From the NCBI GenBank assembly GCA_014338405.1, contig JTDE01002004.1, positions 13,453 to 77,452 of the forward strand: a stretch of DNA of 64,000 bases, read 5' to 3'. The notes beneath the pieces are model-generated. The model was not told where the DNA came from. It was given only the letters and a program-made list of their open reading frames with translations, and did no database searches. Source of the stretch: Paragonimus skrjabini miyazakii (Eukaryota; Platyhelminthes; Trematoda; Plagiorchiida; Troglotrematidae). Positions 24,101-39,100 of this stretch are shown one piece after another; the first letter of the stretch is position 1, and each line of letters starts with the position of its first letter. The position numbers and the translations under genes were made by a program.

Positions 24101-27100
24101 TAAACATTTTCAGAGGAATGTATCACTTGTAAACAAAGTTGGTGGCTACTACGAAATGTACAATGAAGTTGATAATTCAAACGAATAGCAATTGAAATTC
24201 GCGGATACTGCTAACCTTCCAAAGACCTTTTACCAATGTTCTATTGAATTACTGGCTTAGTAAATTTGCTCTACTTACGTCTGATTTAAATAATTGGAGG
24301 TAGCAATAAACTGAACTATCGATTGAGGTAAGTGAGTGTCTAACATACTATGGCTGATGGCTACTTCTGTATATGCTTATTTTTACTGATGTTGTAGTTT
24401 GTGGTTGAAATTGAAGTTAAAATTTGCAGTCAGTTAACATTCACAAAAACATCTGGAATGTTGTTGAGGGGAAAACAGAAATCACTTACTAGTTGCATAC
24501 ATTCCATTCACGCTTATGAGCAATACGCGCGAAACCTACAAATTCTACACGATCCGTGCTTATTACCATGTAAAATAGAGAGAAAAGATGAGAGCCGAAT
24601 CCACAATAATTTTCAAAGTTAATGCTTCGTTAATCTTTCTCTGGCACCGACCACTTTTTAGGCGTAACACCGGCCGGTAGTCTTTTTGAAAAACATCTAT
24701 AAGAACAACAGTAACTTGAGATGTCGACTTCTTAGCAGTACTCTGAAAGTTGAGAAGGTAAATCAAATGGCCTGTCGTTGACAACCGTTAAACCCTCGGT
24801 GAGGCGGACAACTTTATTTTGCATTATAAATGAAATCAACCAAATCGGAATCTGTATAGCTGTCATTTGTAACAAGCCCATATCGCTTTCCGTCGGTGTG
24901 ACCATCCCTGTGGATGGAAGTGAACTGGTCGCTGGAGTAGGAAGCAAGCAAATTACGTGAGGTCTGTATTATGATGTTCAAGTTTACTGATTTGGTAGAT
25001 TAAGTCAGATATGTCTTTAATTATTGAGTACATCTTGCGTGTGATGCTCTTAACTAGCTGATTTCCTTTGAATAGCAAAACATTACATCGTTCATTTTGT
25101 TTGTGGCAGAATTTGCTTCCACTCTTCCATTTTGTTTTGCTGTCGACACGGATAAATTTCTTCGGGTACTAGTTTGATACTGCTTTCTATTCGTTCTGAA
25201 TGGGTTTCTCTATAATGAACTTTGAATGCACAAATCGCATGTGTACGTGTCTGCTTCAAACGTAACGAATGTATCTGGTGCCTTCCCTGGGTCGAATTAT
25301 AATACACTGTTCACCAGAGTTTGCCGTCAACGCGTGTAGTCGCGGAAAACTTTAGAAACAAACAATTTTTGCTGAATAGGATGTTCACTTAAGAGATCTT
25401 CATCGTAGCTATTCTACGTTTCTGTAAACTACTGAAGTCCCTTTCTGGGATCAGTAGCTTAGTATCTGCTGCACTTTGAACCTCTTTTGTGTGAATATTT
25501 TCAATTGATGTTTTGTATTTCTATTAAAAATGTCATCTTAGGCTAATTTCCTACGTTAGGACACATCATCTCATGATATACACTACGTTCACTGTCAAGT
25601 CACTCAGTTTGTTTTCTGTTTTCTGAAAGGTTCGTGTAATTCGGAATCCTTCGAGACGGGGCCTCATTCAGTCTAGAATGATCGGTGCACGAGCGGCCAC
25701 AGCAGATGTTTTGGTTTTTTTGGACAGTCACGTTAGAACCGATCCATACTGGCTAGAACCCCTGTTGGCCAGGCTAGTTCATGTGAAACAATTAACTACG
25801 GATTGTAACAGATCGAGAAATTCATACAAGAACGAGACATGTGAAGTAGCAGGTGAGTTGTCTTGTGGGTTACACGGTAACTATTGCAAAATAATCCAAA
25901 CTCGTGTTGGTAAAACAGAACGACGTTTTTTGTCGCTAGTAACTACAGGGTTTTGCTTGGCGGTTGTAATTTTCTGCACACTTCAGAAAACATTTCGTAA
26001 TTATTGTATTGCCTATTCGAAAAACTTGACTACAGAATGATGCAATCAGTTCTACAAAAGTTTACAAGCAAACCATTCTGACTTACCACTGTATACTTAA
26101 AACATATCAAATAATTCGTGAACACATAAGTTAAAACTTCGCACTGCAAAAATTGGACGGAAGTCAAGGTTTAATAAACTGTCATGCAAGTTTAAAACAT
26201 AAAATTATCACCACAGATGCATTCCATTTAAAGTAATGTATGCATACATATACATGAGTTATTCATTTTCAATGCAAACTGACTGGTTCAACCAGCATTT
26301 TGATAGTTTTGTCCGGATAGGTCCAGATGTTTCACGAGGAGGCAAACGTGAGCACATTTCAAGACGAACAAGGTTTTAGCGAAATTAATGAATTATGATA
26401 TCCCATAGTAAGTATGACCAAAAACGACCGTTCTGCATCCCTGAGAAAATTCAGTGTGATTATCTGCGTATAGATTAAACATATGACAAAGTTTGGGCTA
26501 TGTTTAAGAGAAGATGCTTCTCAACACCTACCGTTTGAGTGGCGATATTCCAGTGACCTTTGGTTACAACTCTATTTGTTCCAAAACTCGGTTGACTCTA
26601 ATTGCTTTATATCCATAAAAAATGCTTACAGATGTGTAGTTCTCAGATTTTCAGCTATGGGAGAATTTGGTATTGTTAACGGTCAGAAAAGCAGACTACA
26701 TCTGAAACTGCCAAAACTTGTGATAACTACATTGCAGCCAGTAGACATTACTTTCAAAGAAACTAAACTAAAATGAGCAAAACCATATATTGCAGGGAAA
26801 GATGTGGCACCTACCAAAATTAGTAACGCGTGCAGTGTTGACAGCGATTTGATATTCAAGGTTCCAACATACACAATTTGCAACTATGCTGGCTACTTGC
26901 TTACTAGCAGAATATTGCTGTTGACGAAATATCATAATGGAATTGAGATCATGATGAGCTGAGGGTTACATCACATGGTTAGATCAGTAGTACAGTGTGA
27001 TTTTCTATAACGAGTTGAAATTTGGCTCCAGTTACCTGCAGAGTTGAAATCCCTTGATGGTATGATTTGTTAAAAAGCCAGCCACCTATCGTGAACGATC

Positions 27101-30100
27101 GTGCAGAGGTAGTAGTGGGACGTTTCGATCCCGCACAAAACGTTGTTCAGTCGTAAATTCACGCAGTTATCTGCTGCTGTTACCAGTCTTGAGTCAACAT
27201 ACTGGTGAACGTGTGGGGACACAACAAATCAATTGCAAGTTACTACTGTCCATGGGAATAAAAATAATGGCTGATTAGATGCCGAGTGTCACACTATCCT
27301 AGCCATTTCTGTGCTTAGCTTGTAATCGCTGAAGACTAAAATCCGTATGTTTATGTGCGGTAATGCAACTTACCAGTCCAAGGATAAACGGAAATCTTCC
27401 AAATGGCGTATAGGGCACTGGGTAAAGCAGAAATTTATAATTTGATTGACAGTTGAAGCAAAGTCACGTTGAAACTCAAAAACAAAAGTGGTGTCATTAT
27501 TATGGGATTGGTCCGCTGTTAGAACCCCTGATGTGTCGGGGTTTGGATAAGCGGTGAATCGAGTAAATTTTCACCACAGTCATATCCCTTCAACCTTAAG
27601 CAGTCACATAGAAATTTAAGTAGCCTCATCACCTATTAATATTTACAACCATCATTATCACTCTGTATTGTACCAAAACATCCTACAGTAAAGTTTTGCT
27701 GTACATTTGGCTCCTTACAAAATCCGGACTGATCTAACTTGTTGGTCGAGATTCAAGCTGAAAACAAGCAGCCCTATGGGTACAAGACAGATTCTGCGTA
27801 ACGGTCAGGTGGAGACAGCTGAAACACTGTAATCATTTTCTGGTTTCTCAATGAACTGATTTGTGGACATATTTTAAATTTCAACCGGGAGTTTTGGTTT
27901 GTTACAACTTTGGATTGCTTTCGGTTACGAAATTTGTGTCGTAATTCGGATTTGTCTCTCTAAAATGATAATTTCATATGAGATGTGACATAATCATATG
28001 ATGTAGTTAACGTAATTTTCATAGTTGACTTTCGGCTTATAAGCAAAAATAAACTGTAATGATATCAGTTGCTGAATGCGATATCAATCACAGTTTGTTG
28101 GAGTTTTTGCTGTAGGTAGTAACATATTGTGATTTTAGTTTTGTCAAATCTCGTAACTAGTGGCTATCTCTTAAAAGAAAGAGATATGATGTCTGCTCAG
28201 GTTTTCGTAAGGTAACTGTGATGACCATTGCGCCACTGACCTCGCATCGTATGCAAACGCTCACCTATACTTTTTGGCTAATAACGCTCAGGTTGCCTTA
28301 TCTTTCTGAGGGCGCGTCTAATCTGTCCGTTCTGAAGAATAGTCAAAGGTGATCGTAGCTAGGCAATACCTCAATTTAATTGAAGCGAATACCATCCGTG
28401 TACCTATACGTGTTACATTATTACCGATATGTGCAACTGAGAGCTAAGACTTATGTAACACGTAAAACAGTACTGGAGCCAAATTCATTGATAAAAATTG
28501 ATGGCAACAGCTGGTGTTTTCTGACAAGTATTCTGACGAGTATTTCGGGACAGAACTCCCTACAACTACCTTAGACTCTTACAATGACCAATTAGTCGAA
28601 ACAATGGTTGCAGTAGAATTCTAGATAGAACAATTGCACACCACCATGTTACAATGCAAAAACACAGTGGCACTGTAGGATAATTATTTATGGATCCACC
28701 ATTTTTTCGTGACTTACTAAGGTTTATACTGTTTTTAGATACTAACTGATTTGCAAGTTAGTTGTGTGGCTTATCTCAGGCCCAATAGAATCTGTAGATC
28801 CTCGCTGGTTTTGAGAGTACTGACTGAAACTGTGCAGAAGCTCGGTCTGCTTCAAACCTCTAGATGGCGCTTTAATTTTCGTAAGGTACAATAACACCAC
28901 ACACACAACAGGTTTCTTGATTGTTGCCACTCACAATATAAGCGTACCCAAGGAACTTCAACCACACATCCTACTATAGGAGTAGCAGTAACCACGAAAC
29001 TAGTCGTGTACCTCTGGCGAATTTTCATCATTAAACACATACTACTGACACTACCACACTTTATGAAGTTTTCTAGTATATTGCAGCATATACCTGTTCT
29101 TAGAGAGCGGGAGACAACAAATGACAGAATGAATGATGCCAATTTCTCAAATGTCCCCTCTGAAATATATTTGATAGTGTTAGAATTTGCGAACTGGAGT
29201 GAGGTTTATGAAAAATCTGTAATTGTGATTTGCTTTCCAATATGATTTCAGGGAGGTTGACTTTTGTTTTGTCAATCAAAATAATTTTCAATTTGTTCCC
29301 GTCGATTCGCCGTGTATTAAGCTCAACAGCAAGGAAAGTAGCATTTAAAAAACGTACTTTAAATTGCGCTTTATCAATACGATTTGACCATGCTCACACT
29401 CTCCAAAGTTTGTGCGAAATAAAATCTCGAATTTGGTAACTTTATTGTAATTACCTTGCCTATAGATAAGCAGAAGATCGCATATCGATCACGGTATGTT
29501 TTGTCGATCACTTCTTGTGGAATGCTGACGATATTTTGCGGATTAGCGCTGTTTACACTCCTATTTTGCTATCCATTTCTAGTGGCATCTCAAGCTTTTC
29601 GTTTAATCTTCTGTGAGGTATCTTTACTGTTTGTATCCTAGTGATGTATTGACTGCTGCCAGCAAAGGACTGAGTCCACGTTGATGCATATTTTGAATTT
29701 TCAATGGTGAACGAGATGGAAACCATCTCGTCCTATCCTCTGGCCACCACCAATCAACAACGGATTCGACAGGGATTCAGATGATGTTTCAACATTTAGC
29801 CGGTTTTTAGGACAGGTTGACTTTTATATGCACGTAGGCGAAGTAGTGCAAATAGTTTTGAAAGTCGTTCACTCGCAGTCTATTTGCTAATTTGTTTTTA
29901 CTTTGCTATGGTAGACGGTTTTTGATGAATTTTTCGATAGTGATGTTCTAAAAACCCTGACCAGACATTGAGTGTTAACAATCGTCATTTTTGCGATTCC
30001 CTTGCTTGTCCNNNNNNNNNNNNNNNNNNNNNNNNNNNNNNNNNNNNNNNNNNNNNNNNNNNNNNNNNNNNNNNNNNNNNNNNNNNNNNNNNNNNNNNNN

Positions 30101-33100
30101 NNNNNNNNNNNGCATGCCTCTGTCAACACTGTACGCCCACAACATCGTTTTACAATGTTAACTGATACACTGTGCAAAACCGCTTCCTCGGAGTGTTGAG
30201 AGCTGACAACATTGATTATCTGACTAGGTTGCCGTAAACCCGCGCGATACAACGCGTGTCGTCATTACACACTGACAATCCTATTCAGAAATGTCGATTT
30301 TAACTGAATCAGGAACTTCCAGAACCAATTATGGGTGCTGGTTAAATGCTGAGACATGAAGAAAGATTCAGGCAGATACTTGCAAATCGTATAATACAGT
30401 CTCTTCAATATCACGAAGAGGATCAAGAGCAACAGAACCAGTTAGGTTGACGATATTCTAAGGTACGAAGTACTATGACGCTACTAGGTTGATCCTTACG
30501 CTCTTTTGTTTCAAACTTTCTACTTGAGACGTGTTATTGACTAATCTATCTTGCAGCAATAATTAGTTGACTTATCATAATGTTGACGAGAAGCCCACGA
30601 GAAAACTGGAGCAATATGGTGTACTCGCAGAGGTTTATAAATCGTACCGTCGGATAAGCGTCTCGTTTTGGATTAAAACGAAAAATTTAGAGTGTTTGTG
30701 TACTTTCTGTCTTGCTCCACTAATCAGAGTCCTGGCTCGTCAGGGCAGAAGTTTCATACGTACTTTTAGTACTCAACATCCGCTGTCGCTACCAGTTAGC
30801 CGTGATCAATTAAACTGATTGTGTGAGGGAAGCCGCAAGTATTTAGGAAACTTTTGATTTCGTGAACAGTAGCCGAAGTCTAAAAATACACAATCTGTAC
30901 ATGTTGGATCCAGTGGTTTGCAAGCCGACGGAATTTGTACCCCACTATACAATGTTCATTGTGGCCATTGACAGCTGGAATGAATAACGAAAGTGCTCAG
31001 TGGTGATACAGGGTGACGAGCTTTGAAAGTTTTGACAGGTACGCTAAACAAGATCGAAACTTTTGCCTACTAGATTGTGGAGTGGGTGATCAACCACATT
31101 CTGGTGAAAAGCCTTCACGTAATTGTTATTCTACAGTTTTGTGTGCCATTTCCACAATTGATGGCGTCTTGAGCTCCAATATCGTTAAGTATGCTTTGCG
31201 TTCGATAAGGCGTAAACGTGCGTAGGCATGTGGGTGACATATCGTTGTCGACTGGGGATTCTACAAAACATGTTTGTAGTTCACATGCCTCAATGTTCTC
31301 TGACTGGAAAAGTCGTCCAAGGACTACCGGATGCCTTCGAAGTGGTTGCTTTTTTGTGTTAGGATGAGCAAGTGTGCTTCATTTGTGATGGCTGTACACA
31401 AACAGATGTGTGCTTATTTAGACTGAAATACTTTAGATAAGCTGCAGTGGGCGAAGTGAACAGACGATATGAATAAAATTTACAAATGGATTTTCAACCA
31501 CTATTGATTTTATGGCGAACGCCTTGTCATGGTGGTTATGTGCACTTTGTTGTGACAACTGCAGTCATTGATCTGAGAAGAAGCGACTTGTCATAATTCT
31601 GAGTGGCACAGTGGCGTGAATTTGATTCTGGAACATAGTGAATTATAAATGTCGCCTGCCTAACTGATCAACAAAGTCGTGTATACAGTGAGTTACTTGA
31701 CCCTCGAATTCCCTCTTTGATACAAAACCTGCGGCAGCTAATGCTTCCTTTAGAAAAAGTGTGATAGATAATGCATTTTTCACTAATAAGTAAGCCGCGT
31801 TCAACGTTCATTGCCACGTCTACTGATGTGGAAATTTCGTGTATCGATGAGGGAGTATATCTAAGGCCCATACAAGTTGTGCTGGGTTATTGCACAGGAG
31901 GTTCGAGTATTTGAACTCTGGGCGGAATGCCTCAACGCGGCGGCAAGACACGTTCAAAAGCCCACAACGGATAAATTGCGGGCAACACAGGGGACAAGAT
32001 GAGCCATCACTTAATGAGACCGGACCAACGAACGAGGAATGTTAGGCGGAAAACCTCCCGACAGAAGGTATCGGTCACACACAAACCAGGCAAAAGTGCA
32101 AACGACGTTTGAGCGGAGACCGGGTGAATGTTGTGGACCGGAATACCAATACATAACCGCGAGCTCGCGTGGCATGGCAGCCAGCGAGTAGGACAATAAA
32201 AATTGTGCTTTACTGGACGCCTTTTTGTAACAATATAATACGAACTTATCTCGATGACTGTAGGAACCTTCAAGTTGACGTTCTGAGGCAAAAAGTTCAT
32301 CGTCACCATTACAACTTGTGGCTTATAACAGTTTAGTAAGGATAGCACAACCATATACTTTGACGAACCTATCGTAATTTCTCGTTCTAGTGCATCTGCA
32401 ATTGTCTACACAGTGCTCAGTTGCAATAATGGAGAAACGAACCATTGAGGCGAGAGAAGTTGAACGAATTAATTTTACAGCTCCCATTCCCTGATGTTTT
32501 AAAGGCGTCTTGGAAATGTGTCCTGTAACTAGTGATGGTGTAAAGAGATTTGTTATTTCTAAGCTTCATTACCTTCGTCTCTTAGCATCATTCAGGTAAA
32601 CTGAATTGTTGTGCTGTTTCACAGCGCGTAGTTTGGAGGTTTCGAGTGTACAATAGCTTACTTACATCGTAAGTTGCGCAGTCACAAATGTTTGTGCCAA
32701 GAACTTCATTTGTCAGTTGAGGTTTTGTCATTCCACCAACTGCTGATAATAGTTCGGTAGCATTTTAAACTCAAAAGTGGCTAACTGGCAAAAATCTTGA
32801 CCTCAGTTATCAGGACTACCAGGTCATCAAGCAGAAGTACAGTCACGATTACCAAGAACGGTAACAATGTGAACTCTTGGGAAATCCTGAGAGGATGGTC
32901 AGTATCCTTAAGCATGTAGCGGATTCCACATGAGACGATGAGATGGATTGGTAACTGGGTCAAAAGATGAAATATATAAGCTCCCGGTAAGGCTTCAAAC
33001 CAATATGGTAGACCGCTTGCAACTTTCTGTTATGTTCACTCTTTTGCTGGTTCCAATCATGCCGAAGCCAAACTTGTTCACAATTGGGTTATTTCTAAAC

Positions 33101-36100
33101 TAATTGTTGCCGTTGCCTATTGTTTGATAAAACAGCCGGGTGGTTAGGTGATGAGTCTATTGTTAATCTTCAGGAAATCAATTTTTAATGGTATGTTACC
33201 TACGAAGTCGATAACTGTTCGATCGCTCAGGTTATAGGTCAAAAACATAGAAATGTGCCACAGTGACTGGCATATTTGCACCTATAGAATGGCTACTTAT
33301 TCTGGTTTATATCTTTTCACTTCAGTTTGTGTTTCTTAGTTGGACAAGTTTGTTGGAAATTGTTCTAAACTGTTGCTCGCAGCAGCTGTCATAATCACAG
33401 TGACATGTAATGCAGTTACGGAAAACCTAAATTCCTATGTGTGTAATTAAGTTTAAAAACCATTCAAGGCAAGAAATTGCTTCACGCACTGATAGAAGTC
33501 AAGCTTCGGCATTCAGGCCACCTGACCTTCAACAAACGGAACATTTTACGAAATTCGGATGGAACGTATGCATGAATACGCGCGTCCATAGATATAACCT
33601 ATATCATTTCTACAATTTGACTGTACATTTAGAAATGTCAGAGCGGAGATGATAGGAATCGGACGAAGTTTCAAAGACAAGCGCCCTGCATGTTTCGAAA
33701 TATTGAATAAATATAGAGCAGACATCACGGTATTGAAACGACGATATCTTGACAACGAAAGAGAACATTACGTTTAATCTGGCTAGTTGTCCTTAAAGCG
33801 GTGAAACAACTCATAGCAACTTTCACTTCTGGGAATTTTGCAGTTCTCATGTATTACCCTTAAAAAACAACCTATCGATTTTATTGAAATCCAGTGGCTC
33901 AGAAAATCTTACAAAACATATCTTAAACATACGAAAAGGATGTTATACTTTAATCAAGCATGGAATAATGTTCGCTTTCCATAAGTGAATTGCTGTTGCT
34001 TCTGTTGCTCAAATCTCAAGCTGCCTTCGAACAGGATTCCTTTCAAGGTTACATCTTGACCGCAGTGTCAAGGTTATCTGTCAGAATAGTGATGTGGATT
34101 TAGTGAGTTTAACTGGAAAATTGTGCAGGCTGTACTCAACCAACCGGTTGGGAGTAGTCTTTATTTATGATAGTGAAATTACATTTTATCGAAGTGTTAA
34201 CTTTTTCTGAAAAAATACCGTGGGACAAAATCTGCGGTGTTCAGAATATGTAAAAAAGCGTTAGAGAAACAGCGAATTAGTTGAATCAATCGCAGGCAAA
34301 CATCATAACTGTACGTTGTTGTTGGTGGTGATGAAATTTCTGACCCTAGTTTGATGAAACCACTTCATTTCCGGAGACAACGCAAATAACATTGCAGCTA
34401 ATATCATAAACTGGTTATCAACTTGTGTAGATAATTTTAAGATGATGGATTATGTGCGTTTTCATTGAATAGATGGAATCACATCGCCACTCACTTGCTG
34501 GCAAACAGCAGCCGTAACCTATAGACTGGTGTAGTTTTTCATGAACTCAGTGGAATCATCCTATTATGGGGGAAAGCACCTTGAACACACTTACTAGTAA
34601 GGTTTCTCTTTGCTTTATATAAGACAAACGGAAAACGTTTTATAGAACTTAAGATTATCAATGTAAATGAAAGATAAATGTCGCCAGGTTGGTCGTTTGG
34701 AAAGCCCTATAAGTAAAATATTCGATCAGTTTCTATGCAACAGTTTAAAATTTAGCTTCACGAAAAATTCACGAAGTATGCGGGTAAAAATTTTTGTACG
34801 GCCTTGTTAGCTGGTAACCGTGAGGTAAAACAATAGTTTCCTAATGTTATTTCTTTACTGGAGTTAATTAATTACGCTTGGTAAAAATCACGCCTGTTTC
34901 GTACTAAAAAATGTTTGAAAGCCTTTAATCGCTAGTTAACATTTTGGTCCAAACTGATTGTGGATAGCTTGTTGATGCGCATGCAATTTTAGGTTACTGT
35001 TTTGTTGTTGTTCTGCTTAAGACTGTTACTAATAATTCGCTTTCTTACTGCGAGAAGAGAAGTCGATACGATAATATTAATAACGTTATGGATATCAAGG
35101 TATTTTTGGCCGCTTAACTGTAGGTGACATACTATTGTTATCAAACCAGTTCCATAACTTTTCCTCGGCACTGTTAAGAGGAACATTAGTTCACTCCGCG
35201 CTGCTGTCTGACCGGGTTTGTTGTCGTTTTCGCAGACACCATATCTGAAAGGTTCGTCCAATTACATAAAAGTGGATAGATTAGTTTGATACGTATCACA
35301 GACTTCGAGTGGAACCTAATATAGTGTGAATCTAGTTGCTTGAAGAGGACAAACATGATTAGTTTAGTGTAACGTCATTTGTTTTAACAACGAAAGGCCA
35401 CGGTCACTTCAGTGTTTGATCTAAGTATTTCAACGCTAACAGATTGGAATTTCATACCCTGATTCCGATAGACCCTACAGCGGCCGGGATACATTTCACA
35501 TCTCTGTCGTAAACATGTGATGCAGGGTATTGGCTTACGTGAGATATCTACATCGACTGTATGACCCGAATCGATCAAGTGGGCCGAAATTACGTTAGGA
35601 ATCTTTCACTGCTCTCCAACCGTCAGCTAAGCAAGGCAGTGTACGCGTATACTCCCCGACAAGCACACTGTTCTGCAACCGGTGTAGCCTGCTCCACGTG
35701 TTGTGAAATAGAAGATTTATTTAAATTTTGGTTGTGCGTGCCGCCATCACGTGTGTTCATTGATTCACCAACCCGCTTTTATTACAACTCTCACTCCTAG
35801 TCTTATTGAAGACATACGAGTTTACTGATATCGAGTAAAGGTTCATAAATAATCACGTGATCAAAGTATTTCTGGTTGTGTTTGATGAAGTTCATATCTT
35901 ACTAACAAAATGACCATGTCAGGAAGACAGTAGTTCATTTTGAACTATCCGACAGACCTCGTATACTGAAGCTGAGTGTTATGAGGTTTATATATGGTCA
36001 ATCTTTTTTTCCAACTGTATATGACAAAAAAGGTGACTTCAAGATCTTGCCCTGTAATTCTCCACAGACCGTTTAGTTCAGTCCTCCCACTTATTCATAG

Positions 36101-39100
36101 AGCACCTGATTATGGCAAGACCATGCATTAAAAATGTTAGATGCTTAACTGCTATCCAAATTACCTACAGTTTTGAGGACGAAGTGATTTTTTAGTTGGA
36201 TATTAATAGCACTAACAGAGTTATGAGAAAACGACTTCGGTAAAATATTTTGAAGACAGAACAGTATTGCACATGATTTACCACAGATTGTTCTAGCACT
36301 TCTGATCTGGTTACAATGTTGGAGTCAGTAGTCGGACTGTGATCTCGTTGGTCTTCCGGTAGATCGAGCAACAGACCGGGAATTCTAGATAATGTGAAAA
36401 AAAAACAGGAAAGTCTCCTTCTAAGCAAGTATCCAGTTTTCATCAACTTCCCCTTTGCAGCCAACTTTCAACGACTTGTAACCAAACAGTGAACAACGTT
36501 TCTCATTTTGTCTAACTGCCACATACTTGCTTACTTGGATATATTGATTATTTCGTGTTTTCTTTCCTTGTCGTTGTTTTCCCAATAGGCTGATCATTGT
36601 TTACCTGATAAAATGGTAAAAATGGATGTAAGGTTGCACTTTTATCACAAAAACTTGCATTATTTTTTTCTGAACAAAAGAAGGTAAACATTCGCTGACC
36701 ATCATGAGTACAATAGTCTGGTAGAAGCTATTAACTGTGGTTGTCTAATTAAACTTGATTCAGAATCCATACCTACAAAATGTTTATCGTTTACTCACAC
36801 TCATGTTGTATTGACGGCCAACCGGTTAATTTAATAAAGAATGTTACCTTTAGCTGCAGGTTTTCGGGCATGGAGTTTGTTTGACAGGATAAACATAACT
36901 GATAACTGAGTATACCCTCAGGCGTTTAAAAATAATTTTAAATTGGTCGCCGTGGAGTGTTTGTTTCAACGTAGAAGACATTTCGAGACATATATACTAC
37001 TTAAATTTTAAACGCCTGTCTGTGTGTAGCGTGTACTTAGGATAATTGGGACGAACTGCGTTTATTCTTTCTCAGAAAACTAGATAACGTACAGCGGAGT
37101 TTTGTCACACAACAATAACTGTGAAGATCTTGATTTTGAAGATAATTTTACGGCACAATTTTACTGTTTGTCGTTTGTACATATAAGTCGTATACATTTT
37201 ACAATAACAAAACCAGATATGGAATGGGTACGTTCTAGATGTGTTACATTTTAGTGGTAACACATTGAACAAACTTGTATATAAAGTTTAGATAATTGCA
37301 TAATATTATTTTTTACATACGAGCTTCGACGACGTATCCGACGCCAACTGTACGAATGACTCCATTTAACCTACATTTATTTGGTTGTTAGTTAATCATC
37401 TGAGGTCACGTGTATTATCCGACTAATGAGAAATCCTGTTTGTGTTCACTTATTGAAGAAATTGATTTATTCTTTAATAAATCCAACAGGTGTCGTAGTT
37501 TCTCAGCCTAAATCGTTAGTGACTGGGAGGAAACTTTAAACATTCACATGTACAAACCAGGTTCTGTCCCTGTTAAACAGATCTGAAAAATATTCCCATG
37601 TTTCACGGTTTCCTACACGCCTTGGGCAGTTTACATTCTATTACCGATTGGATAAAAGCGGTTTACAGTCAGATTCTGAACAGTGTTTGGTGATGAGCGC
37701 AACCGTAGTGCCAGTGTGAACGATCATACTACCAACACTGAAATCTGTGTGGTTGTTCACTTTAGGCATGTACTGGTTTAAGATTTTAGAATTAAAATTG
37801 TGTGATAAAGTGAACATGTTTTGGCCGACCACCGTTGACTGAATACCGGAAGCAAAACAAAGTGAACAAGTTTAGAACTATTTTTCATAGAATTCAATAT
37901 GTTTCACTGACACCACCGTTATCTTTTTTGTCTCAGAACTACGATTCATCCGGAATGTAGTTTACCAAGCGGTGTTTCATGCGAAGCGTGTGTTAGTCAG
38001 TTCTTGCAAGTAAAATATGCTATTCACCAGAAACTATAATAAATAACAAGCAGGGAAACAGCGGAAAAAACGAGGAAAAATTTTGCATTCCAAAAACCGT
38101 TGAAGAACTTCAATATCTCAGTTTTCCAGCATTTTGCTACTGACAACGCAACAATGCTGAAGAGACCAAAGAAGTGTAAAGTTGCATGCATCCGTTGGAT
38201 CTACTGCACAGATTACTGATTAGGATATCTTTGTTATTCTTGTGATAAGTTCGCAGTTTGGTATTGATAGTTGAAAATTATTCTCGCAAAAATTATGATA
38301 GATCTGTTTGCTAATGAGCAGGAAGCTGTGGAGGTCGCGCTAATTGAAGCGACTAAAACTTCCGAAAAACTGTGAAAGGTATTGAATAACGCTCCAAATG
38401 ATTTACAGTAGTGTCAACCCACATTTTCAAGTGCGGAACTTGCGTGCGGAAACAGCACAGAGTTTAATACTTTTGGCTTGAACACACTGTAGGATCGATT
38501 GTTTTATTTCAGAGACTTCAAGTTGAATGTCAACCACAATTGGTCGCGGGTTTCGCATTCCCGCAGATTTTTCAGTCGGCCTCTTTCGAACAACAGAAAC
38601 ACTAGACTCGAGTCTCGCTCTCCTTAGAGTTCATTAATGGTGCATATCCTCGCCACTGCCGGGACTAGAACTCCGGCCACGCTGTTCATGAGGCAATCGT
38701 GTTTACCACTGCACCAATGACCTCACGTTAGGCTACTCATCAGTAATCTATTTCAGAGAGCTTGAAAAGCAGAATTTTATGTATAATTTTACAATGAAAT
38801 AAAATTGCAAAGCGCGAGAAAAGTAAGTGCCCGGAGAAATGGACTTCGGAATCGGCCGGGAAATCCATCGTTAGCTTCGACATGTTTACTGACGAGTTTC
38901 CATGTCGCGGGAATCGAGTATGCAGTTCCTTTATCAGGATACGTTTAGTTGAATCGGAAAACCTCTCGCTGGATTAATTTCACTGTAATAGACGGATGTC
39001 GGAGTCTGAACTTCCAGATCCAACATAAAGTTACTTTTAGGGAAAAAAACTTTAATCATCGTTTTCCTGGCTGATATTTCACTTCCAAGTTTCTATGATG

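Noticed and set aside
25853..26040. Continuation of the exon 2 frame after the donor
   Set aside because: It follows a consensus gtgagt donor and has no family similarity; it is intron read-through.
27083..27165. tRNA-like stretch (gtgcagaggtagt ... gtttcgatcccgc)
   Set aside because: A- and B-box-like words are too close and no cloverleaf folds. It may be a very diverged SINE piece but is not supportable.
29887..30252. Open frames across the N run
   Set aside because: They contain about 34 undefined codons and exist only because N never gives a stop.
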